Shown in pieces: positions 1 to 12,790 of a stretch of DNA of 64,000 nt. A program made the translations under genes and the position numbers. The DNA comes from Amia ocellicauda. Taxonomy: Eukaryota; Chordata; Actinopteri; Amiiformes; Amiidae. The stretch spans positions 10,937,001 through 11,001,000 of the forward strand of contig NC_089856.1 of assembly GCF_036373705.1 (NCBI RefSeq). The letters run 5' to 3'. Each line of letters opens with the position of its first letter. Within the stretch, counting starts at the first letter, position 1. Below the pieces are notes generated by a model. That model made no database searches. It saw only the letters and a list, made by a program, of their open reading frames with translations, and was not told where the DNA came from.

Positions 1-3000
1 GGGGGCATGTTGAGTATTGCTTTTAACTAAATAAGTACTATCTGTCTGACATAGGTCCCAGCCAAATAGAAAATCAGAAAAGCATCCTGAAATCAATCCC
101 TTGATCACTTTAGAGCCATTTTAGAGGGGTATGGACCTGGGTAATCCGAGAGCAGGGAGCATTAGACGGCAGGTCGACTGAGCAGGCAGGGCAGTGGAAT
201 TGCAGTTCTATGAGTAAACTGTATATTAAACTAGGCTGGGAAGCTTCTAGGCCTTTGGTTTGGGAGCAACTCAAGTTGGCAAGTTTAAGGAAAAGTTCCA
301 CCCATAAAATGTGCACAACATCACCACCAGGGTTGTAGTGGAGGGTAAACGCACATAAACGCTGTTTACGCACCTTTTTATTTGTGAAATAGCATTTACT
401 CACATTTTCATTTAATTAATTATCGTTTACCTACTTATTCCCACGTTCCCAGCATTGCTCAGGCATGCGAAGTATGCTCGTTATGTACGCTGCACATGCA
501 TGCACTGATTCATCTGTCCAACAGAAAACTGCACTCCTCTGGGGCCCGCTGTACACTGACGGTCCAGAACTGTCCAGCGTTGGCTTAACAATCGCTCTCA
601 CTCAGACAGGCATGACAGACATACGAAACTACCTGCGACTTCTTGTCTTCCCCTCCCCTGAAAAAAAACAGGCTCTTGGATAAGGAGGTATCAAATGGTA
701 AATTAAATACTGTAGTTTCTGATAAGAGTATGTCAGGTCTTGGTTGTTAAAACACAGGGGAGCCTCTGATACGCTGATAAGCCAGCACCTCTGGATATGG
801 ACAAAGAGGCACTCTGGGCATTTGGTGTCCTAAAGAGGAACAAATAGTTGTTCTTGTCATTGCCATTGAAATCTGTGATTAAAAACACACACATGCAGAC
901 AGGAATTTTGAATGTGGCCAACATACTGACTTCGTTTCGTGAAAATTATTAGTTTTATTTGGTTTTCCGTCAAGTCTTCAGACAATGAGTTCTGCAAGCA
1001 AATGTGATAAACTGCAAATATTAGTTGTCACTGGTTTCATGTGTAACAGTTATGTATTGTACATTAATACATTGTTTATCATCACATTGTGTCCACACTA
1101 GTGCTCTTTAGCACTTCAAAATACTTACTCATATCAGATAATTATTAATGTGAATAAAAATATTTTAATATCAACATTTGCAAATCATATGTTTGGTGGA
1201 ATGTGTGTTCAGTCCAGGTGATTTTTTTAGATTAATAACCTGATTAATTACCTACACTAGGACTTCCTTTTTAGTAGACTTGCATCAAATGCAATTAAAT
1301 GATACTGTTTAAAAATTTAATAAGTTCTCAATTATATTGATGAATGATTTGTTTTATCAAAATTATCCGGAAAAATGAATAGTTTACCCACCTTTTTTAA
1401 CCACTACATCACTGATCACCACTGTTGGCCTTCTTTTAATTTTTTTCCCCAGGTTTGTTTTGGATTCATTAATAATTATTATTTGATTTAAACACTGATT
1501 CACAGTTCCCAGTTGCTAGTTTACCTTGGCACACCCTTGTCCTGGCACAAGAGAGAGAGAGAGATTAAATTGCCGGATCAAAAAGCACTTAGACAAAACT
1601 ATTGAGGTCTGCCAAGGGAAGCCCTAAGGATATTAGTGAATCAGCATCCATATAGCTTGCCTTCCTCACCCACAGCTATCTGTAATTAATAACAACCTCT
1701 TGTCCTCAGACCTGTATCTGCTTGCACTTCAATTCTATGAGACTGTTCTTTTTGCAACTGAGTTTGAAGTATTGCTTTGGGTGGACCTTGAAAACCCCCT
1801 TTGTAGTTTGGTTACTATAGGAGGCTTTATAACTGTCCTCCCTTAGCCAGATACTTGTATTTTCAAAGCTGCATTGCTGTTTTTGTATTAATGCACAAGA
1901 CATGGTTTCCAGAGGGACATTTGGTTTGGATCCATCCCCTCTCCTCCAGTGTTGTGGATGTAGTTGCTTGTGGCAGTTTTACTGTGGGACTGCATAACAC
2001 TCCTGATTGTGTCATTGATATTTTTTAAACCACGCTGCAGGACGTCATTTTTCACAGGTCTTTTTCCAGTTTGTAAAACAGGTGTATTCTTGAATGTCCG
2101 TTACCAAGGAGAAATCGGTCAACCATGCAAATATGAATATTACAAAGTGTTTGAACAAAGTAATCCTCTGTGTGTCTACCTTTCTTCACTCTTCTGTATA
2201 TTTACCTGTACTGGAAAGAGACTGCCGATCCAACAAAACTACATTCTTCCAAAATACAATAACTCCATTGAAAAGCTGCATATCAGTTTAACACCCTGCA
2301 AGCCTGAGTGACAGTGGTCACAAGGGTACAGTTAGGGTGTGCACTAACAGATGTCAGACCACAAAAGCACATGTTCAAAGTCCAGTCCCAGATGCAACAA
2401 ACTCCAAGATTGTAACCTGGCAGTTTTGTGTTTTTTGTGTTTTAGGGTCCGCTTGAGTCTTGGCCGTCCAGTAACCGCTTTGGAATTTGCGACTGGTTGA
2501 GGCTGAAGTATTATCAGTTTTCTACTATTGATATGTTTTGAACATAAAACAATGCAATACAATTATTTTAAAATTGAACCACGCAGAAAAGATTGCACTT
2601 CATCAAATTTTAAAAATTGAAAGATGAAAAAAATGCAAAAGTACTGTATATCTGAAAATAGCAGTCATTTAGTGTTCCTATTTTTCTTTAAAGTCTGACA
2701 GTTCTTGTAGAAACCTAATTATTACTGTCAATGTTTTGGTGTCCCCTTTTAATATTTGTCATGGTTCGTAGACTTCATATAATTCTCTATAATTCTCAGA
2801 TGAGGGAGATTAATCCATACCACTTACTTCAATCACTTTGTCATTTATCCACATGTTAAAAGGCCTAGTGGAGTTTCACAGAGCCCGAGCCAGATCAATA
2901 CTAAAACAATACAGTATAAACCTTAAGCCAGAGTCTGTTTTCCATAGTGTTCCATAGTGGGGAGGGCTGTCCCCAGTTCACGAAAAACACCTCACTGTGA

Positions 3001-3040
3001 TACATTGATCATAACCTTAGTATTTCTTTCCTACTCCCTT
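1..3040. other. Non-coding stretch, no gene recognised
   Basis: AT-rich sequence with only short scattered open frames. The longest, at 1964-2311 on the plus strand (115 codons), has no recognisable motif, no convincing splice context and skewed composition. No RNA gene or complete mobile element is recognised here. Confidence 0.5.
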
Positions 3041-3061
3041 AAGGCCCAGCTCTGTTGTATT

Positions 3062-3365
3062 GTGGTGATGGATGGGTGAGTCAGATCTGTGTACCTGGAG
3101 ATAATCCCTAATAATCACCTTGGATCCAGATGGGGATTACAAACTGCCTTTTGGCATAAACTAGGCCTGACTAATGACAAGTCCTTTGGTCGGTGTGAAA
3201 ATGATAATTTCCGGGGAGGGGGTTAGGTAAGGTGAGTCAGGAGATCTGTGCACCTGAAGATAATTACCTTGGATTCAGGTGGAGATTACGGGCTGCCTTT
3301 TGGCATAAACTGAGCCTGACTGAAGAGACGCCTTGTGGTCGGTGTGAAAATTTGAAAATTCCAAG
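3062..3365. repeat. Tandem duplication of about 155 bp, two diverged copies
   Basis: Two successive segments share the same order of blocks: GGTGAGTCAG, AGATCTGTG, a GATAAT run, CACCTTGGAT, a GGGATTAC-like block, CTGCCTTTTGGCATAAACT and TCGGTGTGAAAAT. The first copy runs from about 3070 to 3225 and the second from about 3228 to 3355. They differ by substitutions and small gaps, so the duplication is not very recent. No coding potential is seen. Confidence 0.65.
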
Positions 3366-5043
3366 GGGGCAATAGGGGAGGGATACTACTGTCACAAGTT
3401 AGAAGCTGAAGATTTTGTCAATGCAATTGTGGTCAACTTAGATCCTTTTTTTCTTCCGTTGCAGTTCATTGTTCCTGCTTAATTAATACGGTTTCTTATT
3501 CTCATTGTTGTCAGGATTCCAATGCAGCCGTGCCCGGTGCAGGATCACTACCCTATAGCGGCCTGTGCTCTGCCTGCCTTGTGGGTAAACGGCTTCAGGT
3601 CCAGGTGCATTGTGGGTACATGCGTCAGATCCAGGCTCTGCGGTAGTGGTGACTGAAGTAGTGGTTATACTCTAATACCAAATATACCCATGGGGGTAAT
3701 TTAGGGATTATAGGAGGGTATACGCCAAATCTTCATGGGTATACACAAAGTTACATGTGCATACTCAAAATTCTCTTCAAATTATGTGGGAATACGGCAT
3801 ATGCCTGCATATGCCTGCATATGCATTTGACTATACAACTGGATCCAGGTGCTGTCAGCCAAGCTGCCCTGTGTGTGAACTGAAACGGGAACCTGAACAG
3901 TGAAAATGCACCCATTGCCCCAAAGAGTGAAGCATATTAGCGATCATTATCTCGGCCTATATAGCGACCCTCCAGGGACCATAGCCTGACCTCCCAGCCT
4001 GCCTTACATAACAGATTTTGGAGGTCATTGCTGGAGGCTGACAGCAGAGAGCCATTTTGCTTTATGTGGAAACCTGATCATCAGAGAGACCTGAATTTCT
4101 GTGTGTGTGCATGTTTGATTTAGTTACTGTTCAGTAATGTTTTCTTTCAGAGTCACGATTGGATTCCCTTTTTTGGAAAGTAGACCTACAAAAATGTTTT
4201 GCACATAAACAAATCAGTGAAGGTGAAAGCTGGGCATCCACACCCACACACATTCCTCACAGTGGGATACTCCTCTTGCTGCACCCCGCGCTGGAATCCG
4301 ACTGGGCCAGCGTGCTACAGAAGGGAGATGATAAGGGAGACTTGACACAGAAAGCACAATAGACCTATAAACAGCTTATTGGCCAAATTCAGTGTCCCAT
4401 GGAGTGTTGTGAAGCAACCGTGTTAGTCATCATGCTAAGGCATTGTGTATAGCGATTGAGTAAATTGAATTGAATGCCATTCCCCTGCATGAATGAAAGA
4501 ATGCATGGTCATGTGGATTCTTTCCTAGTGATTGTTGCATGCTCTGCTTGTTGTTACTGCAAGAGTTATGCTTCAGGGTTATGGAGAAGTTGCAATCCAT
4601 GTTGCATTGTGGTTTACTGCAAGTCTGAGTCATTCTTCAGAAGCAGGTGTTTATTTGAAAGTGGTGTTAAAATGTCAATGGGCATTGTCTGTCTTTGAGC
4701 TGTTCTTCCTGCAATGTGTTAGGTCCATTGCCATTTGAACATTTTCACTCTTTCAATCATGTCACATTTTACTTTTTTCTCTGATACATTCATTTATTTT
4801 TCAATCGCTTCTTGTTATTCCATGCATACATCTTGCCATGCTGCTATGTGTCCTTTGCAGTTTCTGTAACATTCACAGCCATAAGTGATCCCTGGTAGGA
4901 TGCATTGATCAAATACTTTTCTCTTCAGGAAAGTGGGTAGATTTCCTTTCAACAGTGTGCACTTTTCTTCCAAATGCACTCCATCCCATTTATATGATAT
5001 TTATTTAGATTTTTATAAATGTACTGTGGAATAAATAAATAAT
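3366..5043. other. Non-coding stretch, no gene recognised
   Basis: Contains a short GCATATGCCT triplication near 3797-3830. A frame at 4159-4362 is preceded by a TTTCTTTCAG acceptor-like string, but its product resembles no family I know. Nothing else is supported. Confidence 0.45.
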
Positions 5044-5269
5044 TGCTAACACTTTACAATAGGTCTCCCTAATTACAGTGTATTAACACAGTAGGTACTC
5101 AGTAACTACATCTCAGTTACTCATAAGAACAGTGTAATTATGCATTTGTTAACATGTACTTACTGTGTAAAATGTGGACCATGCCTGACAGGGGTGTAGG
5201 TTTTGTTTCAGAACTGGGAGGGACACTGTAAACATTGGGGCGGGAAGTGTCAATTTAAGGTTCTCTCCA

Positions 5270-5358
<89 letters not shown>

Positions 5359-5609
5359 TGTTATTATTATTATTTTTTTTATTAGCAGACTCCCTTGTCC
5401 AGGGCAACTTAATATAAGAGCGATATTAGAGTGCCCCAGTCCACCCCCCTAAACCTATGTATTGACATCCTTACTAGACAACTGTATACTTGCATATACC
5501 ATTAATCATTTTTACACATGAAGTACATGTTAACAAATGCATAATTACACTGTTCTTATGTGTAACTAAGATGTAGTTACTAGGGAGACCTATTGTAAAG
5601 TGTTACCAA
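5044..5609. mobile_element. Non-autonomous DNA transposon (MITE) with long terminal inverted repeats
   Basis: The left end (about 5044-5165) is the reverse complement of the right end (about 5515-5609). Shared blocks include TAACACTTTACAATAGGTCT, AACTACATCT and GTGTAATTATGCATTTGTTA. The left arm carries about 30 bp (around 5071-5100) that the right arm lacks. The interior holds only microsatellite and a short repeat fragment and has no transposase, so the element would depend on an enzyme supplied elsewhere. The superfamily is uncertain because no clear target-site duplication is visible. Confidence 0.7.
5266..5356. repeat. Compound microsatellite (ATT)n(AT)n
   Basis: About 46 bp of ATT repeats pass directly into about 40 bp of AT repeats, inside the MITE at 5044-5609. 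The 60-codon frame across it is low-complexity and not a gene. Confidence 0.95.
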
Positions 5610-6561
5610 GTCATTTGATTTAAATGAATCTGATTTCAGTACGTGTTTGGTACCTATTGATATTAAACTATAATGCTGTAAATGTGTAGTAGCCCTGTAT
5701 ACATGTGTATAAACTTTTTATTTTTGTGAGCTTGAGAGCAGGGACTGTCGTTAGGTTAGTCAAATACACGTTTGAGCCTGAGTATTTGAGTAACAAATTA
5801 TTTGAAATTCACCTCTCTCATATACATCCTTTAATCTGCCCTTCAAAACAGCTGAAGTGCAGTGAGCTTGAATCTGTCGCTTGCTCTTTGCATTTCCTTG
5901 TTGGTTTTCATCACAACCAGTCTCATCCAGTCTCTGGTTCAAATTGGTGTATGACTTCTGTGCCAAATTGTAACGGTCTCAACCCACTGGACGTTCCTCA
6001 CTTTGATGGCTGTCATTGCACTCACATGATCAGTTTCCACCTTTCAATTTGTGCTCTCCCTCTCCAGTCCCTATGCGGTGCAAAGCAATTTAATTTATGA
6101 AACGATGCACAGAGATTAAGTACTGAGAGAAACTGAAGGAAGAGCTGAAAAATAATATTGGTGTTGAATCCTTAATGCCTCCTCTCAGCTGTATTACTCA
6201 CTGGTTATTTGCGTCCACCCCCCACCCATGATTGTTTCATGGTTGTTGTTTTCTTGTTTGATTATTCCTCTTGTTGACATTGAGAAACATTATAGATAGG
6301 CACGCAAAGAAACTATTTTCCTGATAAAGACACACCAGCACCCTCAGGCAAACTAGGGTGGGGACACAACCCAAAAATGAAAAAAAAAAAATCCTTGAAA
6401 ACCACCCAACACCTCCCCGCCCGCCACATCTCCATTTCCTTTTTGTAACATGCTTCACTTTCCTGAAAAGGAAACGTTTTGCATAAAAATGCAGTGGATT
6501 CATGACACTTATTTGAGTTTTTTAATTTAGAATTTAAAATTTTGATTGAATGAAGTTGGTA
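5610..6561. other. Non-coding stretch, no gene recognised
   Basis: Unique-looking sequence between the MITE and a Tc1 element. A 131-codon plus-strand frame at 5705-6100 has no recognisable domain and no codon or splice support. Confidence 0.45.
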
Positions 6562-6790
6562 CAGTGGGGGAAAAAAGTATTTGATCCCCTGCTGATTTTG
6601 TATGTTTGCCCACTGACAAAGAAATGATCAGTCTATAATTTTAATGGTAGGTGTATTTTAACAGTGAGATACAGAATAACAACAAAACAATCCAGAAAAA
6701 CGCATTTCAAAAAAGTTATAAATTGATTTGCATGTTAATGAGGGAAATAAGTATTTGATCCCCTATCAATCTGCAAGATTTCTGTCTCCC

Positions 6791-6885
6791 AGGTGTCTTT
6801 TATACAGGTAACGAGCTGAGATTAGGAGCACTCTCTTAAAGGGAGTGCTCCTAATCTCAGCTCGTTACCTGTATAAAAGACACCT
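6791..6885. repeat. Perfect 43-bp inverted repeat with a 9-nt loop
   Basis: Positions 6791-6833 are the exact reverse complement of 6843-6885. It lies inside the left part of the Tc1 element, just inside the inverted terminal repeat, and would form a strong hairpin. Related Tc1 elements carry the same feature at this place, so it is probably an element-borne sequence and not a host structure. Confidence 0.9.
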
Positions 6886-6960
6886 GTCCACAGAAGCAAT
6901 CAATCAATCAGATTCCAAACTCTCCACCATGGCCATGACCTGCACCGCATCAAAGGGCCG

Positions 6961-7347
6961 ATGGATGGGGCCATGTACCATCAAATCTTGGGTGAGAACC
7001 TCCTTCCCTCAGCCAGGGCATTGAAAATGGGTCGTGGATGGGTATTCCAGCATGACAATGACCCAAAACACACAGCCAAGGCAACAAAGGAGTGGCTCAA
7101 GAAGAAGCACATTAAGGTCCTGGAGTGGCCTAGCCAGTCTCCAGACCTTAATCCCATAGAAAATCTGTGGAGGGAGCTGAAGGTTCGAGTTGCCAAACGT
7201 CAGCCACGAAACCTTAATGACTTGGAGAGGATCTGCAAAGAGGAGTGGGACAAAATCCCTCCTGAGATGTGTGCAAACCTGGTGGCCAACTGCAAGAAAC
7301 GTCTGACCTCTGTGATTGCCAACAAGGGTTTTGCCACCAAGTACTAA
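6961..7347 (+). pseudogene. Tc1 transposase, C-terminal remnant
   Basis: The 128-codon open frame holds the end of a DDE transposase: [12 protein letters not shown] with the second catalytic Asp, then [15 protein letters not shown] with the catalytic Glu. By my count 34 residues separate them, the DD34E spacing of classical Tc1. The paired/HTH DNA-binding region and the first catalytic Asp are missing; a family member normally has about 340 residues. The ATG at 6961 is only the first methionine after the internal deletion, so no functional enzyme is expected. Confidence 0.88.
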
Positions 7348-7555
7348 GTCGAAGGGGTCAAATACTTATTTCCCTCATTAACATGCAAATCAATTTATAA
7401 CTTTTTTGAAATGCGTTTTTCTGGATTTTTTTGTTGTTATTCTGTCTCTCAATGTTAAAATACACCTACCATTAAAATTATAGACTGATCATTTCTTTGT
7501 CAGTGGGCAAACGTACAAAATCAGCAGGGGATCAAATACTTTTTTCCCCCACTGT

Positions 7556-8253
7556 AGCTATTTAGAGTTTCTGTGTCCAGAGCTTCTCAAGTGGGTTTGC
7601 CAGGAAGGGACAAAGATTCATTGTGGGGTCACCAATGGTTTGGGCAAGATCAGGTAGTTCCCTTGTGACAATTACGTTACTATTATTAATAGTACTTCTT
7701 CTACTTAAAGCAGCATTGAGGTATTTTAGCATGCCGACAGGGGCACCATCAAATATAAACAAATGGAGGCAATTATTTTTTCAGACATTTTTGAATTAAA
7801 TGAAATGGGGATGATGCTTCCAGGGTGAGGTTCAGATTTTTGCAGTACATTCATTGACTTTCCATGTGTTTCCCAGTGGTGGTTATATTTTGCTGTTGTG
7901 TTGTGTTATGGTGTGCTACAACATGCCAATAATCCATTCCAAACAACTGTGATGTCATGGTTCCAAGCCCTTTCCCCCTATCTCCACTAGAGGCTGCCAC
8001 TGTTCCCCTACCTTTTCCTTCCCTTCTCCCTGCTATCCTCGTATTATCCCTTCAACATTCCTCCACACCCATGTGCACGCTTGATCTTTCCCTCTACTCC
8101 CATTGGCCCTGCACCTCCCAACCTGCATCTCTGCTTCCATCTTAAACCCCTCACTGCCCTCACTCTGGGCGAAGTGTTGTCAATTCCACCTGCTTCACTA
8201 AGCCTTTCTCCTTGTTCCTGGTTCTCCCTTGTCTCCCAGTTCCCTGGGTCTCT

Positions 8254-8294
<41 letters not shown>

Positions 8295-9055
8295 CGCTCG
8301 CTCGCTTGCTCGCTCCCAGTACTGTCTCTCTCGGCTCGATCATCTAGATCTTGACCTTTTGCCTGTTTCCTTGACTATGTCCTTGTCTAGCCCTTTTGTC
8401 CTGTCAGCTGCCTCTATGAGCGCTGCACCTCATTCCCTGTGCCCAGCCATATGTTTAAATATTAAATATTATTTTATATTATTTAAATATTATTTAAATA
8501 TACAAATGTTTAAATATCCAAGGTATTGTAGAGGAGTAACAGCTTCGATCAGATATAAAGATATGAAGCTATAAATGTGGGTAATGTTTTCAAATAAGAT
8601 TAATGGGGATCTTTATCATTATTTTTGGTATGGATTCCCTTCTCTGTGTTTGTGTATGGATGTGTTTGAACAGTATATAAAACAATTCCAACAAAAATCG
8701 TGTTCATTATTTTTGGACAATTTATGGAAAAAGGTGTTTTGGTTGTTTAGTATTGAAGAAAAACAGACAGAATGTTGAACCTCCAGTTTTAATAGTTTCT
8801 CGATTTGTAAGAAGTGTTTTTACCCTTGTGGTTATACATACAGTTTTAAAAAAAGTTTTCCTGTTTTATTTGACTCAAGTTGAGGTAAATTTCAGAAGGT
8901 ATTCTGTGGATGTTTTCTGTACAAAGTCCCATTATAGGAAACTTTTGGCCTGATTTAAAGAATAAGGAATGAATTTAATGACTATGACCATGCTCACACA
9001 TACGAGGGCGGCCCAGGGGCGTCCTTTGTTTGGCACTCGATGGTCTAATGTGTGT
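7556..9055. other. Non-coding stretch with (CT)n and (CTCG)n microsatellite
   Basis: No gene is recognised. A CT run at about 8255-8290 continues into a CGCT run to about 8317, and an AT-rich TTTAAATATTA block lies near 8450-8520. Open frames here follow the simple repeats. Confidence 0.5.
8255..8317. repeat. Microsatellite (CT)n followed by (CGCT)n
   Basis: Uninterrupted CT dinucleotides run into CGCT tetranucleotides. The adjoining plus- and minus-strand open frames are poly-Ser/Leu and poly-Arg/Glu translations of the repeat. Confidence 0.95.
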
Positions 9056-9290
9056 CCAAAGACAAGAAAGCTTATGCTGCAATCAACTTCTCTCTTTCCA
9101 TAAGAAGTGGTGTATTTTACTGGTTATCTATCCACCAAACCAAACCGACTGAACCAAACAAGCATCCAGAACCCATTCCTGAGTTGTTGATGTAGTTGTT
9201 ATAGAATTTTCATATTGTGATGTCATGTTCTAGAATGTTGAGCTTGTAAGTAACCAACAACACTCAAATCATAACCTTAACTGGCACCTC
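9056..9290 (+). repeat. Dispersed repeat F, copy 1
   Basis: This block (GACAAGAAAGCTTATGCTGC, CCAGAACCCATTCCTGAG, GTGATGTCATGTTCTAGAAT, CAAATCATAACCTTAAC) recurs in the same orientation at about 31585-31800. Both copies lie next to the coding-like exon pair described separately, but that exon is in opposite orientations at the two sites. Confidence 0.75.
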
Positions 9291-9401
9291 CAAATATATT
9301 TTAAATTGTACATGGGTTCATACAGGCAAGTATTTCTTAAGTAATACAGTTTATTTTACTCTGAAATTATCTTCAGGCAAATTAAATTATTTTATTTGAA
9401 A

Positions 9402-10061
9402 ACAATTTCAGCACTGGGCAGAGCACTGTAATGACTCTGTGTCCTCAGCAGGACTGTTACAACAGACGGTCGCCTGAAGGGTTCCTGCATTACTTATTCC
9501 AAGAAAGTCCAGCATGGTAACAAGGTCTTCTGGGAACCGATCTACCGTAGAATGATTGGGAAGAGGCTAAAGCCTTATCCCCTTGCTGCTTCTCCCTCCT
9601 CTGAGGAGTGCCTCGTGTCCTCACCCACAGAGAAGCATCGAGGCCATGGGGACTGGGGTTGCAGTCAGATGGCACCCACAGGGACCTTCTGACACTGCAG
9701 CCCTGGAGGAGGCTGGAGACTCTGCTTCCTGTGGCCCTTGTGACTCCATGATCAATGCAGAGGTCCAGTGGTGCAGTGAAAGATGGGCAGTGTTGATCAG
9801 TGGTATCGTAGGTATTTCTCTTTGTCTGAGCACTGTTTGTCGTCCCAGCTGGTGGAGACACGGCTGGAGGAGGGCTGTGCACAGAATGCTCATTCCCGAT
9901 CTGAAGCCCCAAATGGAGAACCTGCAGCATGGCCAGGGCTGCCCACCAAGCCCCACCAGCATGAGGGAGGACAGCTTCTCTGCTGGTGGGCACAAGAGAT
10001 CTGCTTCCCAGGCAGAGGTGGATGTCAGCCTGGAGCCAGTGCACAAGAAAGCCAAGTGCTG
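9402..10061 (+). pseudogene. Coding-like exon, copy 1, with a disrupted frame; family not identified
   Basis: A TTTCAG acceptor-like string precedes the segment starting CACTGGGCAGAGCAC. The second half is open at 9583-10062 and ends SLEPVHKKAKC before a TGA stop. It aligns with the minus-strand copy at 30879-31440: shared strings include TAALEEA, SCGPCDS, NAEVQW, ERWAVLISGI and EPVHKKAKC. In this copy the first part is broken: a TGA follows about 20 codons after the acceptor and the frame shifts before WEPIYRR. Conservation at protein level between the copies suggests an ancestral coding exon with a basic C-terminus, but I do not recognise the family. It may be a duplicated exon, a retrocopy or part of an unrecognised mobile element. 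Confidence 0.45.
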
Positions 10062-12723
10062 AGTGTCCGCTGGCTTCAGCAGGATCACTGGGACCAATTA
10101 TTTAGTAATTTTGTATTATTATTAAGTTAGCCAGCTTTGCATCTATGCATTTGCATGACAATGAAGCAAGTCTTTCCCCTTAAAGTGTTGAAATTCCACT
10201 GCAATTTTTTTTTCCTCTCTGTCCCTAAAATTGGGGTGATGAGTGGGGGAGCCAGTGGTGTGGCCGAGCTACATAACAGGGTGCCGAGGCTACCCCTGGC
10301 CACCAATTGGTCCTGCCGTTGGGGGTAAACAGTGTTGAATTGAAAGTGGTTATGCAATGAAAAGATAACCGGCAGGCAGTTTGTGACATCTCAAGACTAG
10401 TGCTAATGTGCATCTGCCGCAGTAAGACTTGATAACGGATTGAAAGTTGTCCAAAATGAAAATGGTCCTTGTTGAAACTGCACCAAGAATGTGTTAGTCA
10501 TTTATTCCCCAAATGTCTTGGAATCAGTCACAGCTGCCATACTGCATGCAGTCTTTTCTGACTTGTATTGCACCAATACGCTGCCCAGCCTTTCAAGTGG
10601 GAGTGGTGCCCCTTTCCCTTTGTGATAATATCTACAATTTACGTGTTTTACAGAAGTAGGTTTTCACCACAAAGATTAACTTAGGAATGGAAGATTTTGT
10701 GTTTCTGGAAGCTTGATCAGAAATGATCCCCACCGTGCCCCACCCTCTGACTCACAGCCTGAAAATTGCAGAAATGTTGTTATTATCTTATTATGATGGC
10801 GTGCAGATCTGCCACGGTGAGGAGAATCTGTGAAGGAGAGAGTGGTGCCATTTGCCCTCAAGGCCCAGATCTTGTTTGCAAACTGAGTAGCAAAGAATGT
10901 CTAAGATGTTCGTCGAAATGTGTTTAAGTTTGGGTTTTGATGTGGAAATGTGAAAAACGTGCGTCACTCTAGTTATCATTCAGGTAGTTAATGCAACACA
11001 AGGAAGTTGTGGTGCAGCAGGAATGTTCTTTCATTTTACTTTTTACGTTAATTCTTTTGCCATTTAAATTTAATTTCATTACTTTGCATGGGATGGATGA
11101 CAAGTCAGTGGCACAGCTTGGATTCGAAACAAGAGATATGCAGGGCTTAGGAGGCATTTTGCACTGTGGGCTTTTTCTTTGACCAGCGTTACCAGGAGTC
11201 AGATTTCCTGTTGCCATCCTATGTACATTTCATGGGTCCCTGGTGATCATCGGAACACCTATTAGATGCATAAGAAAAAGGTTAGCACCGGGTTAACTTA
11301 ACATTAAACTCCTAACAAAAACACTGAGTGAAAGAAAGCAGAAACAATGCCATTTAGCCATATGAACCAACATAAATATTCTCATACAGTCAGGGGCGTG
11401 TTTATCAATTTTGGGGCCCCAATCAAAGCTCAGTTTAGGGGCCCCTCCACCTCTAGCTGTCTAGCGTCGCCACACACACCAGTGTCTGCCACAGTCCTGT
11501 GTCATTATAAGGGTGGACTAGAGTATCGTCAGTGCACTCGAACTATAAAATAGGAGAGTGAAGAATTTTCTTACCTTGGAAAACTTCTTCACTTTGCGGT
11601 CTTACACTGACTGAAGCTGGCTGAGGTACGGTGGCTCAAATGTGTCATGAGGCTGAATGAAATTACTGTTTGTAAATAGATAGACGTGCAGATGGGGTGT
11701 GTAGGTCACTATGAACACTGACAGAATCGCGGAATTCCGGGGGCTTTGTTCCGCTATTCTGTTTTATTGTTCAACCAAACTGTAGTTACTACACAAATAC
11801 AAAATTAAAACAAACTGAATAAAATAAATATTTAAAAGACAGAAGTGCAAATTACATTGCAAATGTTTCATTACAAATGTACAAGTTACAATTCAGCTTG
11901 TAATGCAACACTGCTACTAGGCATCGGGCCCCCTAGCCCCTCGGGGCCCCACGCAATTGCATGGTTTGTGTGTTGGGAAACCACACCACTGCATACAGTC
12001 TTTCAGGAAGTTAACTGTGCGATTTATTGCATTCCTATCAGAGCCACACAAATTCAGCTGCAGGCTGTGGAACTGCATTATAGTCACACCTCGAACACCT
12101 CTCCATAATGAGAGATGTTTTATTTCTGTTGATAAACACCAAATGACTTTTGCACAGCCTGCATGTAGATACAAATCCAGGACCTGCCTGCTGCCTGAAG
12201 CCTTGACTGGTGAACCAGAGTTTTGCATACAAGGGAATTTTGTTGGAATTAGAGATTGTATCGTTTGTTTGTGAGCAGACATTTGTCAGGAATTGTTTGT
12301 GAAGGGTGTGGGTTACAAGACGAATGAAGGTGGTGGCCTTTTTATTCAGATAGTGCCATAAAATACCCATAAAATACTATTACTTATATGACCATGTGAA
12401 TCTTTATCAGACGTACCTACCTGTGTGCTTCCAGTTTAAGAGTATTTTTTAGGTTTTAGGTGTAAGTTTAATAACATTTTGTTGGAACAAATCAGAGTTT
12501 TGGCCAAGGAAAGAAGGATTCTAGCAACTGGCAAATGAGTATTCAAAACATGATTTGTAGCAAAGCTTTAACAGGCACAGTAAAATGTGACTGACACAAC
12601 TGGACAGAAAACATTGTACGAATTTCTCCTTCTTAAGAAAACAAAGAGTTCTTACTAGTCTTTAATGACCCTGGTCCACATTTGCTAGATCTACATCATA
12701 CTATTCCATTAATGGTAATAATA

Positions 12724-12790
<67 letters not shown>

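Larger units (their letters stand above)
6562..7554 (+). mobile_element. Tc1-like transposon with long IR/DR ends, internally deleted
   Basis: The element starts CAGTGGGGGAAAAAAG after a TA at 6560-6561 and ends with the reverse complement followed by TA at 7555-7556, the target duplication expected for Tc1/mariner. The inverted repeats are about 200 bp (6562-6765 and 7353-7554). The AAGTATTTGA motif occurs at both the outer and inner edge of each arm, which is the IR/DR arrangement also known from Sleeping Beauty. Only the C-terminal part of the transposase remains, so the copy is non-autonomous. Confidence 0.9.

Noticed and set aside
4159..4362. Frame following an acceptor-like TTTCTTTCAG, possible terminal exon
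   Set aside because: Short, unlike any family I know, and no partner exon or donor could be found.
11390..11990. Possible hAT element bounded by GGGGCCCC motifs
   Set aside because: The left end looks plausible but the right terminus and target duplication are not intact, so it is noted only in the stretch description.
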